A stretch of DNA of 64,000 bases from Halostagnicola kamekurae (GCF_900116205.1 NZ_FOZS01000006.1:1-64000); one strand, 5' to 3'. Shown: positions 54,509-62,861, counted from the first letter of the stretch. Notes: a model not told the origin generated them from the sequence alone. Made by a program: numbers and translations.

Positions 54509-54613
54509 TTATTGACCACATATTTTATAATAACAGAAAAACGTACCGGGGATAATGTGGTATTCTCGCTCCTGCACGCGAAAAACAGGGGTGTAGCGTC
54601 GTGTGAGTGAGAG

Positions 54614-54709
54614 TTAATAGAACGACAATAGACAGTCGTCATTACAAAACACCACTTGCGACAGTCGCGCTCCGGTATCGTCGTACTCGTTGACCTCAAG
54701 GCGAGTCAT
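54614..54709 (-). CDS. Tiny frame with the second half of a zinc finger
   Basis: Thirty-one residues: MTRLEVNEYDDTGARLSQ, VVFCNDDCLLSFY. The C-x3-C near the end and the aromatic tail are like the second knuckle of small CPxCG-type zinc fingers in haloarchaea. Its ATG sits inside the end of the frame upstream, which holds the first Cys pair. Confidence 0.4.
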   Translation of the reverse strand: MTRLEVNEYDDTGARLSQVVFCNDDCLLSFY

Positions 54710-54791
54710 TTACATCAATGGCAGAGCCGCACGCATCACATTCGTTTGTAGTACTAGCCGCTGCATCGAACGGGTTACCTGCTTTTCCCAT
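54696..54791 (-). CDS. Tiny frame with the first half of a zinc finger
   Basis: Thirty-one residues from ATG 54791: MGKAGNPFDAAASTT, NECDACGSAIDVNDSP, then stop. CDAC is a zinc knuckle. The two tiny frames at 54614-54791 overlap by 14 bases and each has exactly one Cys pair. Either a frameshift split one small zinc finger protein into two, or the parts assemble from two coupled genes. Confidence 0.4.
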   Translation of the reverse strand: MGKAGNPFDAAASTTNECDACGSAIDVNDSP

Positions 54792-54863
54792 ACGACTGGC
54801 CAAACACGCCCAGATAGATGGTCCTTATCATATAATTGACTATATTGCAGTTATATCTTTTAC

Positions 54864-54947
54864 AGCGGAAACCTGCGGTCAGAACGGCTTAGAGCGGAAG
54901 CCCGGTCAATGACCGCGCGAGGTGAAACTGAACGCGGAAGCAGGTCA
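54864..54947. repeat. Three degenerate direct repeats (GCGGAARC...GGTCA)
   Basis: GCGGAAACCTGCGGTCA at 54864, GCGGAAGCCCGGTCA at 54893 and GCGGAAGCAGGTCA at 54933 share a core GCGGAA[AG]C followed by GGTCA, spaced about 29 and 40 bases apart. The first copy is preceded by TTTACA, so that it also matches the core of the origin boxes (TTACAGCGGAA) around orc1. They may be iterons or initiator binding sites of the integrated element, or the worn remnant of an origin. Confidence 0.4.
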
Positions 54948-54981
54948 AAGGGGCTTGTTTAGACGCGTGGGATCAGTGGTC

Positions 54982-55124
54982 TCAGAGCTTCACAGTTTGC
55001 TCGATGTTTCTGACGGCAGCCTTTAGGACGAGCTCTCGGAACTGACCAAACCACGTTCTGGCCCGCAACGTCTCGCCGAACCGATGTATCTGCGGTGAGT
55101 CGATATAGCGAGTTCGTCTCTGTT
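54982..55124 (-). pseudogene. C-terminal remnant of an IS5-type transposase
   Basis: A frame without a start reads RRTRYIDSPQIHRFGETLRA, then RTWFGQFRELVLKAAVRN and IEQTVKL with stop at 54982. This R-x-R-T-W-F/Y-x-x-F-R-E segment with V-x-N-I-E is typical of the C-terminal end of IS5-related haloarchaeal transposases, including the region after the catalytic Glu. The rest is gone. It marks an old insertion at the right side of the small-gene cluster. Confidence 0.65.
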
Positions 55125-55218
55125 AGAGAGAGTGCATAGACAGCAGTTTATCCTGAAAAATATATAATTGTAGGTCCATCGTTATATTATAAGTTGGTTG
55201 AGCTTTCATCACTTAACT

Positions 55219-55494
55219 ATGGGAAGCGATGCGGAAGAGTTCAAGGAGAGTCTGAGGTCGTTCAAAGAATTCAGTGACGGTAACGGTGGCCACTACCTGA
55301 TAATGCAGTTTGAGGACGACAGTGGCCTTGTATTTGAGAAACAATCAAGCGACGACAACCTCGCAATAGCGGAACTTTCACCAGTATATCGAGGCTTGAT
55401 GGATTCAATGAGAAGTATCGCAGAAGGCACCGACTTCGAGGTCAACAAGGACAGAAACACTCAGCAAAACCTGCGGGGGTTGATGCAGGAATAG
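55219..55494 (+). CDS. Small acidic hypothetical protein
   Basis: Ninety-one residues from ATG 55219: MGSDAEEFKESLRSFKEFSD, then GNGGHYLIMQFEDDSGLVFE and AIAELSPVYRGLMDSMRSI. A short beta hairpin between two helices; no family is recognised. An upstream TTG (55198) would add seven residues but is less likely. It stands alone between an IS remnant and a gene-free stretch. Confidence 0.6.
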   Translation: MGSDAEEFKESLRSFKEFSDGNGGHYLIMQFEDDSGLVFEKQSSDDNLAIAELSPVYRGLMDSMRSIAEGTDFEVNKDRNTQQNLRGLMQE

Positions 55495-55838
55495 TAACTG
55501 CGTGCTGACTACAGAGATTCTTCTGTCTTCTCCAGTGCATTAGCAACAGGATCAATGTTTACGGTGATGTATCGGTTTGTCTTCCATCACTTTAAAAAAG
55601 CCCGTATCATCGCTCATTTTTCGTAGTAGTGGAGTAGGCTGCCAACAAATAAGAATGAATATAATGCTGACTCTAATACTATGAGCAGATGTCCAAACCG
55701 TGACAAAAACCAAGAAGAATTCGATTGTATACGATATGAAGACCAGAACAATCCTGTATAGGATTTCTATCTTATCTTAGCTATCGCACTCTCAGGTTAT
55801 TTCACATTTATATAACCGAAGCAATCTGTGCGTTTACC
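55495..55838. promoter_or_regulatory. Gene-free stretch ending in the promoter of mre11
   Basis: No complete gene is seen in 344 bases. On the minus strand a start-less fragment reads WKTNRYITVNIDPVANALEK (near 55510-55585), possibly the end of a lost gene. At 55807-55815 TTTATATAA is a strong TATA box centred about 28 bases before the GTG at 55839, which implies a leaderless mre11-rad50 transcript. Confidence 0.6.
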
Positions 55839-57035
55839 GTGCCACAGACTAGACTTCTACACATCAGTGATACCCATCTCGGGAAACGCCAATACGGCTC
55901 TGATGTCCGACGTGATGACTTTGCACATGTATTCGGACGAGCAATCAAACTCGCTGTTGATCGCGATGTCGAGGCTGTCATCCATACAGGTGATCTATTC
56001 GATGACCCAGTACCATCGCTTCCGACAGTCATGGAATGTGCTGAGCTGCTTGAGCCGCTCGAGAAGCATGACATCCCATTCTACGGTATCGTGGGAAACC
56101 ACGAACGGAAAAACGACGACCAGTGGCTTGACCTCCTCCGACGTACGAACGCTGTAACTCGACTAAATAGAGAGGCAATGGTCGTTGGTGATGTAGCAAT
56201 CTATGGAATCGATGCGGTCCGTCCGAGCGTCTGGGACACAGCTGATTTCGAACTCGAAGCACCGCCTGAAGGGGCCGAATATTCGATTCTCTGTATGCAT
56301 GAACTGCTCGACCCCCCTGCAGAAGGGGTCGTCGCTAATTATCCCGCCAACGATGTCCTTGAACGTGTCAACGTTAACCTCGACGGCCTCGCACTCGGCG
56401 ACCTCCACCAGCCGAAGAGCGCACGCGTTGATGGGACAGATATCTGGTACGCGAGTGCGACCGAGCGCGGTGCGAAAGATCAGGAAGAGACGGGACTCGT
56501 TCAGTTACTCGAGATCGAGGACGGGAGTCTCACTCGCCGCCAGCTTGAACTCGAGACGCGCCCATGGTCGGTATTCCATATCGCGTTCGGCGAGGATGAC
56601 GGTGCGGAATACGTTCGTGATGTGTTTGACCGGCGTGATCTTGATGAGGCCGTTGCGAAAATCGAACTGACTGGGGATCGTGGCGCCGTCACTGCAAATG
56701 AAGTGCTTCAAATGGCCCGTGACGCCGGAGCTGCTGTCGTGAGTGTTGACGACAACCGAGGACGCGTCGATATCAATGTCGACTCGATCGAGGCGATGTC
56801 GCTTCAGGGGCTCGACGGTGCTATCGAAGAGCGGCTTGCAGACGAGGACTTCTCAGAGGTGGCTCTTGACGTCGACAGTCGTGTTCGTGAGGAAGAAGGT
56901 ATCAGCGACAACGTCAATGGGGCCGCGACGGATCTCGAACCTGCTATTCGAGATCGGCAGAAGATAGCCTTTGACGAGCGTGAAGCGCTGGATGAGAAGA
57001 TCGACGCGACCGTGACGATGGAGGGGAACGAATGA
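55839..57035 (+). CDS. mre11: Mre11 nuclease
   Basis: A 398-residue protein starting at GTG 55839 (VPQTRLLHISDTHLG). All phosphoesterase motifs are present: DTHLGKRQYG (about residues 11-20), HTGDLFDD (about 47-54), GNHERKND (about 84-91), MHELLD (about 149) and GDLHQP (about 187-192). Mre11 is the 3'-5' exonuclease and endonuclease of the Mre11-Rad50 complex, which processes DNA ends for recombination. Stop and start overlap those of rad50 by four bases. In this window the pair sits beside CRISPR genes rather than in a housekeeping context. Nothing suggests damage to this gene. Confidence 0.95.
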   Translation: MPQTRLLHISDTHLGKRQYGSDVRRDDFAHVFGRAIKLAVDRDVEAVIHTGDLFDDPVPSLPTVMECAELLEPLEKHDIPFYGIVGNHERKNDDQWLDLLRRTNAVTRLNREAMVVGDVAIYGIDAVRPSVWDTADFELEAPPEGAEYSILCMHELLDPPAEGVVANYPANDVLERVNVNLDGLALGDLHQPKSARVDGTDIWYASATERGAKDQEETGLVQLLEIEDGSLTRRQLELETRPWSVFHIAFGEDDGAEYVRDVFDRRDLDEAVAKIELTGDRGAVTANEVLQMARDAGAAVVSVDDNRGRVDINVDSIEAMSLQGLDGAIEERLADEDFSEVALDVDSRVREEEGISDNVNGAATDLEPAIRDRQKIAFDEREALDEKIDATVTMEGNE

Positions 57036-60000
57036 AAATCACACAACTGCGGTTACAGAATATCCGGAGTTACAGCGACGAGACAATCGAACTCCCGGAC
57101 GGGACGGTCCTCGTTCGTGGTGATAATGGAGCGGGCAAGACAACGTTGCTGATGTCGATCTTCGGTGGCCTCTTCCTTTCGAAAATCCGTAATGTTGGGT
57201 CGAATAACTTCAACCTTGACGATATCGTCCGTCGGGGGGCAGAGGGAGGAGAAATCGAGCTCACTTTCGAAGTCGAGAACGTCCAGTACACGGTCACGTG
57301 GACAATCGATACAACTGGGCAAAACAGCGCGGTGATTACATCCCCTGCATTCGAGGAGCCAAAATCTGGGATTCGGCACGTTCGATCGGAGGTCATCGAC
57401 GTTGTCGGTATGGACGAGGACAGTTTCTCCCGCTCGGTGTACGTCCAACAGGGTGAGGTCGACCGACTGTTCGACGATGATGCTCGTGCGGAACTTATCG
57501 ACGATTTACTCGGACTTGATCAAATTGACCGCTACCGGAGCCGAATGAAGGGAGCACGCCGCATAGCGAACCGTCTCGTCAGCGAAAACGAACAAGCAGT
57601 GGCGAACCACCGTGAGACTATCGAGGAGCAGTTCGACTATGATATCGAGGGGTACGAGTCCGAACTCGCAGAGAAACAGGCAGCGATTGTGAAGACGGAA
57701 TCCGAGTTAGAAGAGATCAGCAGCTTCCTTGAAGAGCTACAGGACGCAAAACGTGACCTCGAGTCCGTGATAGAGGATTACGACGAATTGGAAACGAAAC
57801 TTAGTGATACGAAAGCCACGCGTGAGGAATTACTCGAGGACCGAGCCACCAAACAACAGGATATCGAGGAGGCAGAAGCAGCGATCGAGGAGGCCGAGGC
57901 CGAAATCGAGAATCTCCAAGACCGAATCGAGGAGAAAACGAACGCCCTCGTGGAGCTCGAGACGCCTGCGACGACCGACCCGATCGAGATCAATCTCGGT
58001 ACAGAATCTACTGCCGAGAAGACCCTCGAAGCCGCACGAGATGCCGTCGAGACGGCGAAAGTCGAGCGACAGAACCGAGAAAACGGCCTGGAACAAGCGG
58101 AAGAGGAACTTACTCGTCTTCGTGACGAACGTGAACAACTCCATGAAGAACGCGATGGGATCGAGGAATTACTGTCGACGATTGCGGAGAAAATCGACGA
58201 TGCAGAGACTGAGGTCGAAGTCATCGAGGACGAACTCTCGGAAGCCGTAGACGACCGGAACGCAGCCACAGAGGAGTTCCTACCCGACGAGCACTGTCCG
58301 GACTCGGTGACCGACGATACCCTAGATCTCGTCGAATCACACAAGGACGAACTCACCGAACAGAAGAGCAATCGCTCCGAGGAACTCGCTGCCAAGGAAG
58401 CGTCGCTCGAGGCCAAAGAGGAAAACATTGCGGACGCCCGTGAAGATGTCGAAGCGGCGGAATCGGGGATCAACGAGTTCGAAGAGCGAATCGGTGAGGT
58501 GGAATCGGAGCTCTCGTCTGCTCGTGACGAACTCGAAAACGACCGGGAGCAGTTCCAGAACGATCTGAACGCACTCGCCGAGGAACTCACGACGTTCGGC
58601 ATCGATGTCACTGATGACACGCTCAGCACGACTATCGACGATCAGATCCCCGAGGCCAAAGCCGACATTCAGAAATCGATCGAAGAGGCAAACAACAGAG
58701 TCACGGAACTCGCTACGCGGAAACAGAGCCTCGAGGAGGACCGAGAGGAATTGGAATCGTTGGACGGTCTCGCAACGTGTCCGAAGTGTGATCAGACGGT
58801 CGACGTTGATCACCTCGAGAACGAACTCGACGAGATTACGACGGAGATTACAGAGCTGGAAACGCAACTCGAAACGGCGAAACAAGAGCGTGACGATCAT
58901 CTCGCTGCTCGTGACGAACTCGATGCCCTCCGAGCGGAGGCGATCGACCTTCGAGAGTTCCGTACCGAGACCGTGAAAGTGACAGCGAACCGGGCCGAGG
59001 AACTGGAAGACGAACTCGAGACGCTCCAAGACGAACTGGACGAGGAACAGGAGGTACTGATCGACGCAAAGAGCGACTTCGAAGAAACTGAGGCTGCCGT
59101 CGACGACCTCGAAACCGAAATCGACGAACTCGACGGAGCGATCGACGCGCTGGAGACGTGTATCGAGGAGGGTGACGCCGTTGTCGACGCTTTCGACACC
59201 GTCGACCAACTGCGCGACCGACACGAGGATCGTGTCGATGACCTCTCAGACCTTCAAGAGGAGTGCACCGACACGAAATCCGACCTCGAGCGCCTGGAGA
59301 CGGAGCTCAACGAGCTGTCAGAGCAGATCGAAACACAGCAGGAGGGGGTCACGGATGCCGAAGCCAATCTCGATACTGCTGAAGACGCCATCGAGACGGC
59401 GAACGAGCAGCGCAAATTCGTCGCCGAGGCAGTAGACGCGTACGACGCGATCGATGACCTCGAAAGCGATATTGACAGTCACCAGCAGGATATCAGCCAC
59501 GCTCGGGACTCCATCGAGACGCTAAACAAGCAGATTGACGCCGTCGAAGACGGAATCGAGGATCTCGAGGAAGAACTCGGTGGGACGGATATCGAAGAAA
59601 CGAAAGCAAATCTCGAGGATGTCGAAGAACGGATCGATCAGCGAGAGGTGACGGCCGAGGACCTCGAAGAAACACTCCAGTCGCTCAGGTCGGACCGGGA
59701 CGTCCTCGAAAACGAACTCGAACGGCTGCAGCGGTTCCACGATCGGCTCGAACTCGCGGAGGAAAAACGCGAGTGGGCACAGGACCGGGCTGACGAGTTC
59801 GAGAAGATGATGCACGTGTATCAGGGCGCGAAATCGGACCTCCGTGAGCAGTACCTCGCGTACGTCAACGAGTACACGAACGACATCTTCAGCGATATCT
59901 ACAAGAACAGTAGCTACCAGCAGGTGCGTATCCTCGACGAGGGCCCCGACGGGACGCCGTATGCCATCCAACTTCTCCGAGACGATGGGACGCTCGAGCA

Positions 60001-60514
60001 CCCAAGCAATGCGAGTGGCGGTGAGCGGGCAATCGTCAATCTCGCACTTCGTGCCGGGATTTACAAACTCATCGCGGAGATGCGCGATGGCGACAGTGGC
60101 CGACTTCCGCCGTTCATCCTCGACGAACCGACGACGTTTCTCGATGAAGGCCTACGCTGCTACAACCTCGATCCTTTCCTAGGCGTGCTCCACGCCGATC
60201 GACACGGCCGGCCATCGCTCGCGCTCGACCTCCAAGAGGAGTTCCGACCGCTGTTCTGTGACGCGTTCGTCACGCGCCTGATCAACCGCGGAACGATCAC
60301 GCACGATCAGTTCGGAAATGATAATCGACTCACCGACGACGGCTTCCAAGCGTACTTGGACAAATTCGACGGCTACATGGGCGAAGAATTGACACACCCG
60401 CACTTCGAGTACCGCGTGAGCCGTCGAAAAGCGATTCGACAGCAAGTGATTCTCTTGCGGAAAGCGATCACAGGTGAGCTCGATGACTACCACGCACTGG
60501 AGGTGTCCCGATGA
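57032..60514 (+). CDS. Chimeric Rad50-Cas1: Rad50 fused in frame to the C-terminal third of Cas1
   Basis: A 1160-residue protein. Residues 1-1040 are Rad50: MKITQLRLQNIRSY, Walker A GDNGAGKTTLL (about 31-41), long coiled coils with the zinc hook CPKCDQTV (about 583), signature NASGGERAIVNLALRAG (about 992) and Walker B FILDEPTTFLDEG (about 1028-1040). There the Rad50 sequence stops; the last 50 or so residues with the switch His are missing. From residue 1041 (nucleotide 60152) it continues as LRCYNLDPFLGVLHADRHGR, PSLALDLQEEFR and FVTRLINRGTITHDQF, the C-terminal 120 residues of Cas1 (normally about 330). The metal-binding His and Asp/Glu of Cas1 are present, but the first catalytic Glu is lost. 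Both parts are probably impaired. The stop overlaps cas2. Confidence 0.92.
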   Translation: MKITQLRLQNIRSYSDETIELPDGTVLVRGDNGAGKTTLLMSIFGGLFLSKIRNVGSNNFNLDDIVRRGAEGGEIELTFEVENVQYTVTWTIDTTGQNSAVITSPAFEEPKSGIRHVRSEVIDVVGMDEDSFSRSVYVQQGEVDRLFDDDARAELIDDLLGLDQIDRYRSRMKGARRIANRLVSENEQAVANHRETIEEQFDYDIEGYESELAEKQAAIVKTESELEEISSFLEELQDAKRDLESVIEDYDELETKLSDTKATREELLEDRATKQQDIEEAEAAIEEAEAEIENLQDRIEEKTNALVELETPATTDPIEINLGTESTAEKTLEAARDAVETAKVERQNRENGLEQAEEELTRLRDEREQLHEERDGIEELLSTIAEKIDDAETEVEVIEDELSEAVDDRNAATEEFLPDEHCPDSVTDDTLDLVESHKDELTEQKSNRSEELAAKEASLEAKEENIADAREDVEAAESGINEFEERIGEVESELSSARDELENDREQFQNDLNALAEELTTFGIDVTDDTLSTTIDDQIPEAKADIQKSIEEANNRVTELATRKQSLEEDREELESLDGLATCPKCDQTVDVDHLENELDEITTEITELETQLETAKQERDDHLAARDELDALRAEAIDLREFRTETVKVTANRAEELEDELETLQDELDEEQEVLIDAKSDFEETEAAVDDLETEIDELDGAIDALETCIEEGDAVVDAFDTVDQLRDRHEDRVDDLSDLQEECTDTKSDLERLETELNELSEQIETQQEGVTDAEANLDTAEDAIETANEQRKFVAEAVDAYDAIDDLESDIDSHQQDISHARDSIETLNKQIDAVEDGIEDLEEELGGTDIEETKANLEDVEERIDQREVTAEDLEETLQSLRSDRDVLENELERLQRFHDRLELAEEKREWAQDRADEFEKMMHVYQGAKSDLREQYLAYVNEYTNDIFSDIYKNSSYQQVRILDEGPDGTPYAIQLLRDDGTLEHPSNASGGERAIVNLALRAGIYKLIAEMRDGDSGRLPPFILDEPTTFLDEGLRCYNLDPFLGVLHADRHGRPSLALDLQEEFRPLFCDAFVTRLINRGTITHDQFGNDNRLTDDGFQAYLDKFDGYMGEELTHPHFEYRVSRRKAIRQQVILLRKAITGELDDYHALEVSR

Positions 60515-60783
60515 GACTCGCAGTAACGTACGACGTCAGCGACGACACGAATCGTCGGCGTGTCTACCGGACGCTAGAACGATACGGGGCGTGGCGCCAG
60601 TACAGCGTCTTCGAACTTGACGTCTCGAAGAGCGAGCGGGTCGAACTCGAAGACGAACTCGAGGAACACATCGAGCCAGCTGACGGAGATCGAATCCGGC
60701 TGTATCGGCTCTGCGAATCCTGCCAAGAGGCGACGACAGATCTCGGAACCGAACCACCGGACGAACAATCCAACGTTATCTGA
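60511..60783 (+). CDS. cas2: Cas2
   Basis: A 90-residue protein with LAVTYDVSDDTNRRRVYRTL and ERYGAWRQYSVFELDVS, the ferredoxin-like fold and the YDV metal site of Cas2, then RIRLYRLCESCQEATTDLG. Cas2 forms the centre of the Cas1-Cas2 spacer integrase. Start ATGAG overlaps the end of the Cas1 part of the chimera, as in normal cas1-cas2 pairs. With Cas1 reduced to its C-terminus, spacer uptake from this locus is unlikely unless another Cas1 is supplied. Confidence 0.95.
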   Translation: MRLAVTYDVSDDTNRRRVYRTLERYGAWRQYSVFELDVSKSERVELEDELEEHIEPADGDRIRLYRLCESCQEATTDLGTEPPDEQSNVI

Positions 60784-60899
60784 CGTCGGTCTTCGTCGAC
60801 CTTTTTCAAAGCCGTGTACAGCAGAGGTCCACGAAAGCATCCCGTGTCGTCGTGGGTAGAGCAAGGTTTATAGACCCGCTCGAGCAAAATTCACCCCCT
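60784..60899 (+). promoter_or_regulatory. CRISPR leader
   Basis: The 116 bases between cas2 and the first repeat include GGTTTATAGACC (about 60864-60875), a likely TATA element roughly 25-35 bases before the first repeat. Leader at this end is supported by the intact repeats here and the decayed repeats at the far end, and by the ATTGAAAC end of the repeats pointing away. Confidence 0.6.
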
Positions 60900-61661
60900 G
60901 TCGAAGTGCGGTAGAAACCCAGAACGGGATTGAAACCGGCCTCGTTCCCCTCGAGGATCTGTTCGCGGACCTGTCGAAGTGCGGTGGAAACCCAGAACGG
61001 GATTGAAACATCCTCAGCGACGGAACGCAGTTCCAACCGACACGTCGAAGTGCGGTAGAAACCCAGAACGGGATTGAAACAGGTTCGAAAGGGCGATGGG
61101 ACGGTGCTGTGGTCGAGTCGAAGTGCGGTAGAAACCCAGAACGGGATTGAAACTTGCAGTCCTGATTACTGGCCTGTTCGTCGTGACCTGTCGAAGTGCG
61201 GTAGAAACCCAGAACGGGATTGAAACACTCCTCGAGCGGTATTGAGCGGCCCGACGAATGTCGAAGTGCGGTAGAAACCCAGAACGGGATTGAAACGATA
61301 CAGGAGGGTTCGAGACGGCGATCACGGACGAGGTCGAAGTGCGGTAGAAACCCAGAACGGGATTGAAACGCCGATCCGCAGACCTTCGTTCTTGAGAGCG
61401 GTGAGTCGAAGTGCGGTAGAAACCCAGAACGGGATTGAAACAAGAGCAGGTCTACACGCGGAGTACAACCAACGGCTGTCGAAGTGCGGTAGAAACCCAG
61501 AACGGGATTGAAACATCCGCGCCGCGTGCAGGAGGGGAGAGTGATGGACTCGTCGCAGGGCGGTAGAAACCCAGAACGAGATTGAAACGCCCCGATCGGA
61601 GCGGCCCTCAGTTCGAATCCGGGGCGTCGCAGAAGGGAGAAAACCCACTACGGGATGAAAA
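60900..61661 (+). CRISPR. CRISPR array, 11 repeats (last two decayed), 10 spacers
   Basis: The repeat is 37 bases: GTCGAAGTGCGGTAGAAACC followed by CAGAACGGGATTGAAAC. Copies start at 60900, 60973 (one A-to-G change), 61044, 61117, 61190, 61260, 61333, 61405 and 61478; these nine are otherwise identical. A tenth at 61552 has three or four changes (GTCGCAGGG start, ACGAG) and an eleventh at 61626 is very worn. Spacers are 33-37 bases. The array would give crRNAs if processing enzymes exist elsewhere, because no cas3, cas5-8 or cas6 gene lies in the window. Spacer sources cannot be read here; the last one (61589-61625) contains GTTCGAATCC, a tRNA T-loop-like sequence. Confidence 0.97.
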
Positions 61662-61808
61662 TAGATCAGAAAAGGACATTATCGATGATTGTTTGGCTAT
61701 CTAAGGGCCGTGGGGCAGAAGCCTTCTTATAGCGTGATGTTGGGGCTACCGACATCGCTTCCTCGATGGTGATTAGCGAGTGTAACGGAGGGTGTCATAG
61801 AAGAGTTC

Positions 61809-62801
61809 TCACACCGTGATCACGGTACTTGCCGGATTGTCTCCGCGTTCGTAGTTGGTGATTGCGACGACGAGGCGAAGGCACAGCGCAAGAAACACTT
61901 GCTCTCGTACGTGGACGCAGCCTCGGGCGTGCGTTCGCCCGAGGCCGCAGTCCTTGACTGATTCGTTGGTTCGTTCGACGCCTGTCCGGCGGTTGTACGT
62001 CTCGTCTAGCGTCGATTGCTTCAGTTGAACGTCTTCACTGTGTTCCTCGATGCGGTCTTCGACTCTGTACTTGATGTCTTTCGGATCGTCGGTGTTTCGC
62101 GCGTTGTACGGAGCGACTGGCACGACCCCTGCTGGCCGCAGGGGTCGTGCCAGTCGAGTGTGTCGTAGGCGCTGTCACCGACCATCCAGATCGGCTTGGC
62201 GACGGCGAGTGCGTCACTTGTGACGCGCATCGCCGTCTCCTCTGGCGCTTGTTTGCTCTCGGTGAACTCGGCTGCAATCGGGATCTTTGATCCGGTCGAG
62301 ACGATCGTGCAGCCGTAGCCGTGGTAGTACTCCTCAGCGGTAGGATCGTAGCATTTCGACGCATCTTGATCGGCGGGCATCGTCCTCACGTCGGTTGAAT
62401 CGATGCAGTAGGTCAAGTTGAGCAGGCCGCGGCAGGCGGCCTGCTCGACGAGTCGGTCGAAGACATCGTCAACGACGTGTTCAAGGTCAGTGAGAAAGCG
62501 ATTGACCGCGTCTCTCGGCGGCGGTCGATCGAAGCCGCAGCCTCAGCCAGACAACCGTATTCTGAAGCTCCCGCTCAACAGGACGGATCCCATAGATGTC
62601 ACGATAATAGCAGTGGAGGAAGCCGCGCATCAACTCTGGTGGTTTATGCTCTCGTGTTCGCCCCGTCTGCTCCGGGGCGAACACATCGAACTCGTCGAGA
62701 AACTCGAAGGAAAGATGCTCAAACAACGTTAACGTCTCGGTCTCCGCGACATTGAAGAACGACTCTACCGAAGGCTCATCCTGCAGGGTCGCTGAGTCCA
62801 T
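61809..62801 (-). pseudogene. DDE transposase of the 15-bp-end IS, two frameshifts
   Basis: From ATG 62801: FLDEFDVFAPEQ, PPELMRGFLHCYYRDIYGIR and NTVVWL. After a one-base gain near 62545 it goes on as CGFDRPPPRDAVNRFLTDLE, NLTYCIDSTDVRTMPADQD and GYGCTIVSTGSKIPIAAEFT (first catalytic Asp in IDSTD). After a second shift near 62115-62156 it continues as GVVPVAPYNARNTDDPKDIK, RVEDRIEEHSEDV and YNRRTGVERTNESVKDCG (catalytic Glu). Overall an IS4/IS5-like DDE enzyme; the exact family is not fixed. Inactive as it stands, so the element would need a helper. Confidence 0.75.
62114..62156. repeat. Perfect 18-bp inverted repeat with 7-base loop at a frameshift site
   Basis: CGACTGGCACGACCCCTG at 62114-62131 is followed by the loop CTGGCCG and the exact reverse complement CAGGGGTCGTGCCAGTCG at 62139-62156. 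It lies inside the transposase gene exactly where the reading frame breaks. It could have formed by template switching during replication; a natural terminator or regulatory hairpin is less likely in mid-gene. Confidence 0.75.
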
Positions 62802-62861
62802 ACCACCTCAGCATTCACCCTGCTCTTTGGTGTGGTAACCGTTCTATGACACCCTCACGGC

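Larger units (their letters stand above)
61789..62856. mobile_element. Insertion sequence with perfect 15-bp terminal inverted repeats
   Basis: GAGGGTGTCATAGAA at 61789-61803 is repeated exactly in inverted form at 62842-62856. ACG precedes the left end and follows the right end, a possible three-base target duplication. The element is 1068 bases and carries one minus-strand transposase gene, broken by two frameshifts. The right flank, and less surely the left, appears to code for part of an IS1595-type transposase, so this is one IS inside another. Confidence 0.8.

Noticed and set aside
57778-59224. Long Ser-rich and Phe/Val-rich minus-strand frames inside rad50
   Set aside because: They mirror the Glu-rich coiled-coil codons of Rad50 and have no independent support.
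60868-61648. Long minus-strand frames through the CRISPR array that encode a repeated SRSGFLPHFD-type peptide
   Set aside because: They are products of the repeat sequence read as codons; the periodicity equals repeat plus spacer, and no start or ribosome-binding site fits.
60900-61661. Assignment of a CRISPR subtype from the repeat
   Set aside because: The ATTGAAAC end is shared by several type I and III repeats, and without interference genes the subtype cannot be fixed by eye.
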